In this document: in pieces, positions 1-6,013 of the stretch
How the letters are laid out: each line of letters opens with the position of its first letter
Position numbering within the stretch: the first letter of the stretch is position 1
NCBI GenBank assembly: GCA_016929305.1
Contig: JAFGJC010000482.1
Coordinates: forward strand, 1 to 6,013
DNA length: 6,013 nt
Reading direction: 5' to 3'
From: a candidate division CSSED10-310 bacterium
GTDB lineage: Bacteria > CSSED10-310 > JAFGJC01
Notes under the pieces: model-generated
Database searches by the model: none
What the model was told of the DNA's origin: nothing
Seen by the model: only the letters and a program-made list of their open reading frames with translations
Position numbers and translations under genes: made by a program

Positions 1-53
1 AGGCAAAACCGCATAAAATAGAGGTAAAAGTTGGGTAAACTGTTTGGACAATA

Positions 54-88
54 GATATACCGGCAATCTTTTGGGTTGCCGGTATGTC
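54..88 (+). promoter_or_regulatory. Strong stem-loop upstream of the J-domain gene
   Basis: Arms ATACCGGCAA (57-66) and TTGCCGGTAT (76-85) are perfectly complementary over 10 bp around a 9-base loop. The stem can extend outward to 54-88 through one G-U wobble (56/86) followed by A-T and G-C pairs, and inward by weak pairs. It is followed by GTCATTTACC rather than a T-run, so it is not a classic intrinsic terminator on either strand. It may be the end of a gene lying to the left of the window, or a leader/attenuator element of the chaperone operon. The structure is certain at sequence level; its role is not. Confidence 0.55.
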
Positions 89-104
89 ATTTACCGAGTA
101 TATA
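76..104 (+). promoter_or_regulatory. Candidate promoter for the chaperone genes (weak)
   Basis: TTGCCG (76-81, four of six matches to TTGACA) lies 17 bases before TATATA (99-104); an overlapping TATAAA at 101-106 is a better -10 match but with 19-base spacing. Either would start transcription only about 8-10 bases before the ATG at 121, leaving a very short leader. The -35 would sit inside the right arm of the 54-88 hairpin. No CIRCE element and no convincing sigma-32-type box is visible. The real promoter may instead lie left of the window. Confidence 0.2.
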
Positions 105-120
105 AAAGTCGGGTGGAGAA

Positions 121-720
121 ATGGTTAATAAAAAAAATTATTATTCCATTTTGAACGTGAAACCTGATGCGACCGGTAAAGAGATTAGACAGGCGTACCG
201 GCGATTGGCAAGAATGTTCCACCCCGATGTGATCGGGCCTGAAGGAAAAAAACAATTTCAGGATATTCAGGAAGCTTATGCTATTCTGGGAACAAAGGAC
301 AAAAAAAAACAGTATGATGATGAGCGAAACGAAAACCGGCAGAAAAGTCATAAAACAACTTTCAGAAACTTACATATGTTTGAAAAACGGTATAAAAGGA
401 GATCTGATATGCCGACTTGGAGTGGCATGGAAACCGGACATTATAATGTCACTCATAGCAGGTATATCAGAGATGTCAGAGGTTCAAAAACCTATGAGTT
501 GAATCTTGCTGGGAATACTAGAGGTCAATATGTTTTGTTGAAGATACCAACTGTTGTTGAACGAAAATTATCCTGGGGTGCGATGCATGTGGAACACAAA
601 ATGGAAACCTGCCGAATATGGATTTCCGAATCAGCACAAACAGGAGAGATTTTGGAGATTACAATACCGATAGAGGGTATGCAATCTTTATACATAAAAT
701 TGCATTTTGTCGATGAATGA
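121..720 (+). CDS. Small J-domain (DnaJ-like) co-chaperone with unrecognised C-terminal half
   Basis: This 199-residue protein is a J-domain protein, a class that binds Hsp70 (DnaK) and stimulates its ATPase, delivering clients to it in the cytoplasm. The J-domain spans about residues 6-67: the YYSILNV opening, the helix-II segment EIRQAYRRLARMFHPD with the essential HPD at 34-36, and helix III ending near KQYDDE. There is no Gly/Phe-rich region and no CXXCXGXG zinc finger, so it is neither DnaJ nor a standard CbpA. A basic linker (about 68-95) leads to a region at about 120-199 predicted by eye to be mostly beta-strand, including EILEITIPIEGM near the end; it might be a degenerate DnaJ C-terminal beta domain, but I do not recognise it. 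The start is well supported because an in-frame TAA at 103-105 precludes any longer form and M32 would destroy the J-domain. GGAG (115-118) sits only 2 bases before ATG. htpG follows after 20 bases, suggesting one transcript and a role serving HtpG/DnaK. Confidence 0.88.
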   Translation: MVNKKNYYSILNVKPDATGKEIRQAYRRLARMFHPDVIGPEGKKQFQDIQEAYAILGTKDKKKQYDDERNENRQKSHKTTFRNLHMFEKRYKRRSDMPTWSGMETGHYNVTHSRYIRDVRGSKTYELNLAGNTRGQYVLLKIPTVVERKLSWGAMHVEHKMETCRIWISESAQTGEILEITIPIEGMQSLYIKLHFVDE

Positions 721-727
721 CATTATC

Positions 728-733
728 AGGAGG
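728..733 (+). promoter_or_regulatory. Shine-Dalgarno site that decides the htpG start
   Basis: AGGAGG lies 7 bases before the ATG at 741, an ideal distance. The other in-frame ATG at 717 overlaps the preceding stop codon (ATGA, 717-720) and has no purine-rich site upstream, so 741 is preferred. The extra eight residues from 717 (MTLSGGKR) are also not typical of HtpG. Confidence 0.85.
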
Positions 734-740
734 AAAACGC

Positions 741-2630
741 ATGACAAAGCGAATGGATAAATCAACAAAAGAAACATTTAATTTTCAAGCTGAAGTGGCT
801 CAAGTTCTAAATATTGTGATCAACTCACTATACACAGACAGAGAAATTTTTGTCCGGGAGTTGATATCAAACGCCGCTGATGCTCTTGAAAAATTCAGGC
901 ATTTAACATTGACAGAATCAGATCTATCCCAAAAGGATCGGGAATTGAAGATAGATATTATGGTGGACGAGAAAGCTAAGACTTTCACGATAACGGATAA
1001 CGGTATTGGCATGACAAAAGATGAACTGCTGGAGAATCTTGGCAGTATTGCTCATTCCGGTTCGGCAGATTTTCTAAAAAGAATGGCTGAAAATCTCAAA
1101 TCCGACGTACACCTAATCGGCCAGTTTGGAGTTGGGTTTTATTCCGTTTTCATGGTTGCCAAGAAAGTTACCGTGCAGACTTGTTCCTGCCACACCGATG
1201 ATCCTGGATATGAGTGGGAGAGTACTGGTGATAACAGCTTTACCATACAAACAAAGCCGGATTTATCTGTAGGCACCAAAATTATACTGCACTTGAAGGA
1301 TGATGCAGTTGAGTTTGCAAAACCGTTTACCATTCGTCAGAGTATTAAAAAGTTTTCCAGTTTCGTGCCGATTCCGATATTTTTAAACGGTGATCGCGTC
1401 AACACGATTCAGGCGGTGTGGACAAGAACTCGTGGTGAAGTGAAAGACGAAGAATATGTGGAATTTTACAAATACCTTTCGGGTGGGTTTGATGATCCTC
1501 TGGATTGGATGCACTTTGCAACAGATGCGCCGTTGTCAATACATTCGCTTCTCTATATACCGACGGAAAATGTGGAGAAGTACGGATTTTTTAAACTCGA
1601 ATCCGGCGTCGATCTTCATTGCAAAAAGATACTTATCCAAAAAGGTGCGAAGGATATACTGCCCCCTTATTTCCGATTTATTAAAGGGGTTGTTGACAGT
1701 GAAGATATTCCTCTGAATATATCCCGTGAATCCATGCAGGACAGCTTGTTGTTAAAAAAAATCAACAGAGTGCTGACGGGACGGCTCATCAAACATTTTG
1801 ACACCATGTCAAAAAATGAACCCGAAAAGTATTTAAAGTTCTGGAAAACCTTCGGTCCGTTTATAAAGGAAGGCATCGTTTCTGACCAGGAACAGCGTGA
1901 CAATATTGCTAAGTTGCTGCGTTTTCAAACCTCCAAAACAAAAGAAGATGAAATGATTTCGCTTGATGAATATGTCGGCAGAATGCCTGATAACCAAAAG
2001 GAAATCTATTTTATCAATGGAGAAGATCGCAGCAGTATTCTCTCAGGTCCGTATGCCGAGGTGTTTTTGGATAGAGATATCGAGCTTATTTTCAACTTTG
2101 ATCCCATTGATGATTTTGTGATGAATCATCTGGGCAAATACCTGGATAAATCGTTCATTTCAGCGGAGTCGGAAACCATTAAATTACCTGAAAAATCTAA
2201 AATTATCACCGATACATCTGAAACAACATCCAGCGAGAAAATTGACAAAAAGATAACGAAGCAACTGCAAACAGAGATCAAAAAGATTCTGGGAGACAAA
2301 ATCGCTGATGTACGCGCATCAGAACGTTTAGTTGAAAGTCCTGTTATTTTGATCAATCCAATGAGTCAGATTACTGGAGCGATGCAAAGGATTATTCGGA
2401 GTGTCAATAAGGAAAACATTCCGACATCCCATTATATTTTTGAATTTAATCCTCACCATCATCTCATACAGAAACTTTCGAAGATGATCGACAGTCATCA
2501 GACCATGTTCGAGCTTGTTATTGAGCAGTTATATGATCAAGCGGCACTGGCGGCCGGATTGCCCGTAGAAATCAAAACCCATATCGACAGAATATATAAG
2601 ATTATCGACAAGGCTGTTGCAGAAACGTAA
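741..2630 (+). CDS. htpG: Molecular chaperone HtpG (bacterial Hsp90)
   Basis: HtpG is the cytosolic bacterial Hsp90, a homodimeric ATP-driven chaperone that remodels clients, often together with DnaK. The 629-residue length is normal. The GHKL ATPase domain shows ELISNAADAL (catalytic Glu E40, Mg-binding N44), DNGIGM (86-91, adenine-contacting D86) and GQFGVGFYS (127-135). The middle domain contains the FFKLESGVDLHCKKILI and VVDSEDIPLNISRE segments, with the ATP-sensing arginine at R329. The C-terminal dimerisation domain follows a Ser/Thr/Lys-rich linker near residues 475-510 and ends without the eukaryotic MEEVD tail, as expected. Numbering uses the start at 741, chosen for its AGGAGG site; translation from 717 would add eight residues and M5 is a further alternative. 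It lies 20 bases after the J-protein gene and 176 bases before clpB. No key residue is missing and no frameshift is visible. Confidence 0.97.
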   Translation: MTKRMDKSTKETFNFQAEVAQVLNIVINSLYTDREIFVRELISNAADALEKFRHLTLTESDLSQKDRELKIDIMVDEKAKTFTITDNGIGMTKDELLENLGSIAHSGSADFLKRMAENLKSDVHLIGQFGVGFYSVFMVAKKVTVQTCSCHTDDPGYEWESTGDNSFTIQTKPDLSVGTKIILHLKDDAVEFAKPFTIRQSIKKFSSFVPIPIFLNGDRVNTIQAVWTRTRGEVKDEEYVEFYKYLSGGFDDPLDWMHFATDAPLSIHSLLYIPTENVEKYGFFKLESGVDLHCKKILIQKGAKDILPPYFRFIKGVVDSEDIPLNISRESMQDSLLLKKINRVLTGRLIKHFDTMSKNEPEKYLKFWKTFGPFIKEGIVSDQEQRDNIAKLLRFQTSKTKEDEMISLDEYVGRMPDNQKEIYFINGEDRSSILSGPYAEVFLDRDIELIFNFDPIDDFVMNHLGKYLDKSFISAESETIKLPEKSKIITDTSETTSSEKIDKKITKQLQTEIKKILGDKIADVRASERLVESPVILINPMSQITGAMQRIIRSVNKENIPTSHYIFEFNPHHHLIQKLSKMIDSHQTMFELVIEQLYDQAALAAGLPVEIKTHIDRIYKIIDKAVAET

Positions 2631-2676
2631 GATAAGCCTGGAAATTTTCAGATCGCATTTGAAACCTGATTATTCC

Positions 2677-2697
2677 GCGACGAAGTGGTTACGTCGC
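2677..2697 (+). terminator. GC hairpin after htpG, possible weak terminator or processing site
   Basis: GCGACG (2677-2682) pairs with CGTCGC (2692-2697) around the 9-base loop AAGTGGTTA. It begins 47 bases after the htpG stop. Only ATT follows before GC-containing sequence, so it lacks the T-tract of an efficient intrinsic terminator. It could reduce read-through into clpB, protect the htpG mRNA 3' end, or have no function. Confidence 0.3.
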
Positions 2698-2720
2698 ATT
2701 CCGAAGCATGCAGCTGTTGT

Positions 2721-2746
2721 TGTGCATTAAATGCACACATATGTGT
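2721..2746. promoter_or_regulatory. Two overlapping palindromes upstream of clpB, operator candidate
   Basis: TGTGCATTAAATGCACA (2721-2737) is a perfect palindrome with 8-base arms around one central A. It overlaps by three bases the perfect 12-base palindrome ACACATATGTGT (2735-2746). Because the shared bases can pair either way, the RNA could form two mutually exclusive small hairpins; as DNA, either is the right size for a dimeric regulator. They lie 61-86 bases before the clpB ATG, inside the largest gap between the three chaperone genes. They match neither CIRCE nor any operator I can name. No convincing -35/-10 pair is seen next to them (TTGAAT at 2759-2764 lacks a good partner). Confidence 0.3.
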
Positions 2747-2792
2747 ACGGCATGAATTTTGAATAAATGAAATAAAGGAATAATGATTTAGC

Positions 2793-2798
2793 AAGGAG
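2793..2798 (+). promoter_or_regulatory. Shine-Dalgarno site of clpB
   Basis: AAGGAG lies 8 bases before the ATG at 2807. An earlier ATG at 2802 is in another frame and reaches a stop within eight codons, so it is not the clpB start. Confidence 0.8.
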
Positions 2799-2806
2799 AT
2801 AATGAC

Positions 2807-5416
2807 ATGGATATTAACAGATTAACGCAAAAATCACAGGAAGCGATTCACGACGCTCAAGTAAAAGCTGTCCGGTATGGACATACAGAAATAGATATTG
2901 AACATCTTCTTCTGGCCCTGATTGATCAACCGCAAGGATTGATTCCAAGATTGTTAACGCAAATGGATGTCCCGGTGGAATCTCTGAAACATCAGATTGA
3001 ACAGGAACTGCAAAGAAGACCACGTGTTTCCGGACCGGGTGCTGAACCTGGGAAAGCGTATGTAACGCAGCGGTTGAACATGTTAATGGTGCAGGCTGAG
3101 GATGAAGCAAAACGGTTAAAAGACGAATACATCTCGGTAGAACATCTTGTGCTGGCGATGCTGGAGGAACAGGAAGGATTTACCGGAGGATTGTTTCGTG
3201 ATTTTGGGATAACAAAGGACCGATTTCTTAACGCATTGATAAATGTTCGCGGCCATCAGCGTGTGCAGAGTGCAACGCCTGAATCAACATACGAGGCATT
3301 GAAGCTTTACGGCAGGAATCTTGTTGAAGAAGCAGATAAAGGAAAATTAGATCCAGTAATCGGTAGAGATGCTGAAATCCGGCGAATTATTCGAGTACTG
3401 TCCAGAAAAACAAAGAACAATCCCGTACTGATTGGTGAGCCGGGTGTCGGTAAAACAGCGATTGTGGAAGGATTGGCGCACCGTATTGTTAGAGGTGATG
3501 TGCCCGAAGGTCTAAAAAACAAAACGATTTTTGCATTGGATATGGGTGCGTTAATTGCGGGAGCTAAGTATCGAGGTGAGTTTGAAGAACGACTGAAAGC
3601 TGTGCTGCAGGAGATTAAAGAATCCGATGGCAGAATTCTGCTGTTTATCGACGAGTTGCATACGATTGTCGGCGCAGGAAAAGCGGAAGGTGCGATAGAT
3701 GCCGGAAATATGCTGAAACCAATGCTGGCGCGCGGTGAATTGCATTGTATTGGAGCGACCACCTTGGATGAATACCGGAAATATATCGAAAAGGATGCCG
3801 CTCTGGAAAGACGTTTTCAGCCGGTTCAGGTCACCCAACCATCGGTAGAAGATACCATATCCATTCTTCGAGGTTTGAAAGAACGGTTTGAAGTGCATCA
3901 TGGTGTTCGAATACAGGACAGTTCTCTAGTTGCAGCAGCGGTTCTCTCAAACCGCTATATTTCCGATAGATTTCTGCCCGACAAAGCCATAGATTTGGTG
4001 GATGAAGCTTGTGCAATGATACGAACGGAAATTGACTCCATGCCGACAGCCTTGGACGAGGTGACGCGCAAGATGATGCAGCTCGAGATCGAAGAGGCTG
4101 CATTAAAAAAAGAGAAGGACAGAGCGAGCAAGGAACGTTTGGTCGCTTTAAGCAAAGAATTGGCTGATTTACGTAATGAATCCAGAGCGATGCGAGTGCA
4201 ATGGGAAGCTGAAAAAGAGGTAATATCTCGAGTTCAGAATTTGCGTGAAGAGATTGAACGTCTGAGAGGTGAGATTGAGCGTGCTGAAAGAGAATATGAC
4301 TTAAACAAAGCAGCTGAGTTGAAGTATGGTAAACTCACGACGCTCGAAAAAGATCTTCACGAAGCAGAACAAAAACTGCATGAACGGCAAAACGGCGATA
4401 AACTCCTTAGAGAAGAAGTTACGGAGGAAGAAATTGCCGATATCGTTTCTAAATGGACGGGAATACCCGTAACCCGGCTGGTAGAAGGGGAAAAGGAAAA
4501 GTTACTCAAACTGGATGAGGTGCTGCATCGCCGAGTTGTCGGTCAGGATGAAGCTGTTCAGCTGGTTGCCGATGCAGTGATTCGGTCCAGATCCGGAATA
4601 AAGGATCCAAGGCGTCCTATAGGATCTTTCATTTTTCTGGGACCGACCGGAGTCGGAAAAACGGAGCTTGCGAAAACGCTTTCTGAAGCTCTTTTTGACA
4701 CTGAAGAAAATATGATCCGTATCGATATGTCGGAGTATATGGAAAAACACTCAGTATCTCGATTAATCGGAGCTCCCCCCGGATATATCGGGTATGATGA
4801 GGGAGGTCAGTTAACGGAATCTGTGAGACGCAAACCTTATTCGGTGATACTCTTTGATGAAATTGAAAAAGCACATCAGGATGTCTTCAATATTCTTTTA
4901 CAAATCATGGATGATGGCCGGGTTACCGACAGCCATGGAAGAGTTGTTGATTTCAAGAATACGGTTATCATCATGACAAGCAATATCGGATCCGAATACC
5001 TTTTGGAAACGCTTTCCTCCTCAAGTGAAATTAAACCAGAAACACGAAATCTCATCATGAAAAACCTGAATACTTATTTCCGTCCTGAATTTTTGAATCG
5101 AGTGGATGATATCATTATTTTCAAACCTCTGACCTTGGAAGAGATAGAAAAGATCGTCGATTTGCTGATGGAGAACATTCGATCAAGGCTTGAACAAAAA
5201 AGCATTTCCATGGAACTCACCGAGTCCGCCAGAAAATTTATAGCAGAAGCCGGGTACGATCCCGTGTTTGGAGCTCGTCCTTTAAAGAGATATATTCAAA
5301 GAGAACTTGAAACACGGATCGGCAGAGCTTTAATAGAAGGTTCTCTGGTGGAGGGGGGAAATATTTTCATCAATGTAGAGGACGGTCATCTGGACGTAAA
5401 GTACCAAACAAGTTGA
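2807..5416 (+). CDS. clpB: ClpB disaggregase (Hsp104-type AAA+ ATPase)
   Basis: ClpB is a hexameric cytosolic AAA+ ATPase that threads aggregated polypeptides through its pore, activated by DnaK through the coiled-coil middle domain. The 869 residues match full-length family members. In order: a double Clp N-domain (about 3-147); NBD1 with Walker A GEPGVGKT (210-217), pore-loop Y255, Walker B D282-E283, sensor GATT (316-319) and arginine fingers R335-R336; a full-length M-domain coiled coil (about 412-530), which distinguishes ClpB from ClpA and from the shorter M-domain of ClpC; NBD2 with Walker A GPTGVGKT (612-619), pore-loop GYIGY with Y660, Walker B D684-E685 and sensor-2 GAR (822-824). 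No ClpP-docking IGF/L loop was seen in NBD2, fitting a disaggregase rather than a protease partner. The gene lies downstream of htpG on the same strand, with a 176-base gap that could hold its own regulation, and converges on glgC. No defect is seen. Confidence 0.98.
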   Translation: MDINRLTQKSQEAIHDAQVKAVRYGHTEIDIEHLLLALIDQPQGLIPRLLTQMDVPVESLKHQIEQELQRRPRVSGPGAEPGKAYVTQRLNMLMVQAEDEAKRLKDEYISVEHLVLAMLEEQEGFTGGLFRDFGITKDRFLNALINVRGHQRVQSATPESTYEALKLYGRNLVEEADKGKLDPVIGRDAEIRRIIRVLSRKTKNNPVLIGEPGVGKTAIVEGLAHRIVRGDVPEGLKNKTIFALDMGALIAGAKYRGEFEERLKAVLQEIKESDGRILLFIDELHTIVGAGKAEGAIDAGNMLKPMLARGELHCIGATTLDEYRKYIEKDAALERRFQPVQVTQPSVEDTISILRGLKERFEVHHGVRIQDSSLVAAAVLSNRYISDRFLPDKAIDLVDEACAMIRTEIDSMPTALDEVTRKMMQLEIEEAALKKEKDRASKERLVALSKELADLRNESRAMRVQWEAEKEVISRVQNLREEIERLRGEIERAEREYDLNKAAELKYGKLTTLEKDLHEAEQKLHERQNGDKLLREEVTEEEIADIVSKWTGIPVTRLVEGEKEKLLKLDEVLHRRVVGQDEAVQLVADAVIRSRSGIKDPRRPIGSFIFLGPTGVGKTELAKTLSEALFDTEENMIRIDMSEYMEKHSVSRLIGAPPGYIGYDEGGQLTESVRRKPYSVILFDEIEKAHQDVFNILLQIMDDGRVTDSHGRVVDFKNTVIIMTSNIGSEYLLETLSSSSEIKPETRNLIMKNLNTYFRPEFLNRVDDIIIFKPLTLEEIEKIVDLLMENIRSRLEQKSISMELTESARKFIAEAGYDPVFGARPLKRYIQRELETRIGRALIEGSLVEGGNIFINVEDGHLDVKYQTS

Positions 5417-5423
5417 TGTTTGG
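5404..5423. terminator. Hairpin straddling the clpB stop, possible two-way terminator
   Basis: CCAAACA (5404-5410) pairs perfectly with TGTTTGG (5417-5423) around AGTTGA, whose last three bases are the clpB stop. It lies 19 bases past the glgC stop on the other strand, where the hairpin is followed by TACTTTACG. Neither side has a strong T-run, so termination would be weak or factor-assisted. Its place between convergent genes is the main reason to list it. Confidence 0.35.
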
Positions 5424-5442
5424 AACAATTATTGCCAACGGG

Positions 5443-5955
5443 TTAAATGTTCGTTCCGTCGAAGATCACTGAATTTTTGGGTATGACAACAATCCCATCT
5501 ACGATTGCGTAAAGAGGGGTTTCGAAATTATCGGAATTACTGTGATCGCGAATGATAACATTATTGCCAATGCGAGCATTTTTATCGATGATTGCCTTTT
5601 CTATTCTGGTGTTTTTACCGATACCTATCAAGGGAAATCCTCTAGACCTATTATAGGATTTCTCTGACTCGCTTTCATAGAAATCAGCACCCATCATGAC
5701 GACTCGCTTTAATATTGATCCCGGTCTGACAACACTTCTGAGACCAATAACACTCTCTTCAATATGTGCATCCAGCATTCGGCATCCATCGGCGATAACA
5801 ACCCTGTTTAATGCACAATCATCGATCCATGATGGTGGAAGAAATCGCGATCGTGTGTAAATTGGGTTTTGAGGGTCATAAAAATCAAAAGGGGCATCGG
5901 GATGGGTTAATGCAATGTTTGCCTTATATACTCGACGACAAATTAAATTGCGCAT
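5443..5955 (-). CDS. glgC: C-terminal fragment of glucose-1-phosphate adenylyltransferase (ADP-glucose pyrophosphorylase), 5' part not in frame
   Basis: GlgC makes ADP-glucose from glucose-1-phosphate and ATP, the committed step of bacterial glycogen synthesis. This 170-residue stretch corresponds to the C-terminal left-handed beta-helix, which serves allostery and subunit contacts. Family signatures are clear: VYKANIAL (9-16), FDFYDP (23-28), PIYTRSRFLPPS (31-42), SVIGLRS (68-74), MMGADFYE (87-94), GIGKNTRIEKAIIDKNARIG (111-130) and a normal GT-type end. The motif set resembles the plant/cyanobacterial type. Full GlgC is about 420-430 residues, so the N-terminal nucleotidyltransferase domain is missing. 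The ATG at 5955 is simply the first in-frame Met; an in-frame TGA lies five codons upstream (5971-5973) and no GlgC-like sequence runs in frame to the window edge. The domain is thus unlikely to be active as it stands: either the gene is frameshifted (a pseudogene or a sequence error) or truncated. The family identity is certain, the intactness is not. Confidence 0.85.
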   Translation of the reverse strand: MRNLICRRVYKANIALTHPDAPFDFYDPQNPIYTRSRFLPPSWIDDCALNRVVIADGCRMLDAHIEESVIGLRSVVRPGSILKRVVMMGADFYESESEKSYNRSRGFPLIGIGKNTRIEKAIIDKNARIGNNVIIRDHSNSDNFETPLYAIVDGIVVIPKNSVIFDGTNI

Positions 5956-6013
5956 AATTTTCGTAGAATATCATTTGGAGGACGCCACGATATAAAGGTG
6001 TCTTCTACAGCAG
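5956..6013 (-). pseudogene. glgC: Possible out-of-frame remnant of the preceding glgC segment
   Basis: In a different minus frame, open from the window edge, bases 6011-5952 read as 19 residues plus a stop at the C-terminal end, including VEDTFISWRPPNDI. This lines up loosely, with the same spacing, with the family's V-x-T-[FY]-I-x-x-GYWEDI segment: TFI and DI agree, but the highly conserved GYW is RPP. If that alignment is right, the distance from DI to the ANIAL motif is 44 bases where about 24 are expected, an excess of 20 bases that would itself shift the frame. The match is short and could be chance. Confidence 0.25.

Noticed and set aside
1..120. CIRCE (HrcA operator) or tail of an upstream gene.
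   Set aside because: No TTAGCACTC/GAGTGCTAA arms are present here or before clpB; all three plus frames stop within the first 40 bases, leaving too little to identify an upstream protein.
278..502. A 74-codon plus-strand frame inside the J-protein gene.
   Set aside because: It is an overlapping frame of a well-supported gene, with no domain or independent ribosome site of note.
3263..3265. Internal GTG (Val153 of ClpB), equivalent in position to the internal start that gives the short ClpB form in Escherichia coli.
   Set aside because: The bases before it (GCGGCCATCAGC) contain no Shine-Dalgarno site, so there is no sequence support for a second product.
3307..3762. A 151-codon open frame antisense to clpB.
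   Set aside because: It lies wholly opposite the conserved NBD1, has a biased Ser/Pro/Ile composition typical of an antisense shadow, and shows no domain I recognise.
2807..5416. ClpC/ClpA or the transfer-associated ClpK instead of ClpB.
   Set aside because: The full-length coiled-coil M-domain, the lack of a visible ClpP-docking loop and the collinear match to ClpB catalytic positions favour ClpB; neighbours typical of the transmissible heat-resistance island (small Hsp20s, FtsH) are absent.
5971..5973. TGA upstream of the GlgC fragment as a recoded sense codon (alternative genetic code).
   Set aside because: TGA is the natural stop of both the J-protein and clpB here, and reading through the TGA does not yield GlgC-like sequence upstream.

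Overview
This is a bacterial chaperone locus. Three genes on the plus strand (a J-domain protein, the Hsp90 HtpG and the disaggregase ClpB) face the 3' end of a minus-strand glycogen-synthesis gene (glgC) of the plant/cyanobacterial-like type. All proteins are clearly bacterial, with good Shine-Dalgarno sites and the standard genetic code (TGA and TAA both serve as stops). Base composition is moderately AT-rich. Nothing seen here fixes the phylum: the ClpB N-terminus and the plant-like GlgC tail are compatible with several Gram-negative lineages, for example Desulfobacterota-like or related environmental bacteria, but that is only an impression.

Layout. Bases 1-120 hold no complete gene. They contain a strong perfect-armed stem-loop (54-88), an AT-rich candidate -10 box and a closely spaced ribosome site for the first gene. 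Bases 121-720 encode a 199-residue protein with a canonical N-terminal J-domain (HPD motif) and a C-terminal half I do not recognise. htpG follows after 20 bases (best start 741, an alternative in-frame ATG at 717 overlapping the previous stop) and runs to 2630. A 176-base gap (2631-2806) carries a GC hairpin and two overlapping palindromes, and may hold a terminator/processing site plus a second promoter or operator for clpB. clpB (2807-5416) is full length with all catalytic motifs. A short hairpin straddles its stop codon and could act as a terminator for both converging transcripts. Bases 5443-5955 (minus) encode the C-terminal beta-helix of GlgC; its upstream reading frame is closed by a stop at 5971-5973, so the catalytic part is not in frame within this window.

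How the genes fit together. HtpG remodels client proteins and ClpB extracts polypeptides from aggregates; in well-studied bacteria both work with the Hsp70 DnaK, which is recruited through J-domain proteins. The locus therefore groups two DnaK-dependent partner machines with a J-protein that could recruit DnaK to them, while dnaK itself is absent from the window. The most interesting points are the J-protein with an unrecognised C-terminal half next to hsp90, and the apparently broken glgC. I found no mobile element, CRISPR array, tRNA/rRNA or clearly novel multi-gene system.
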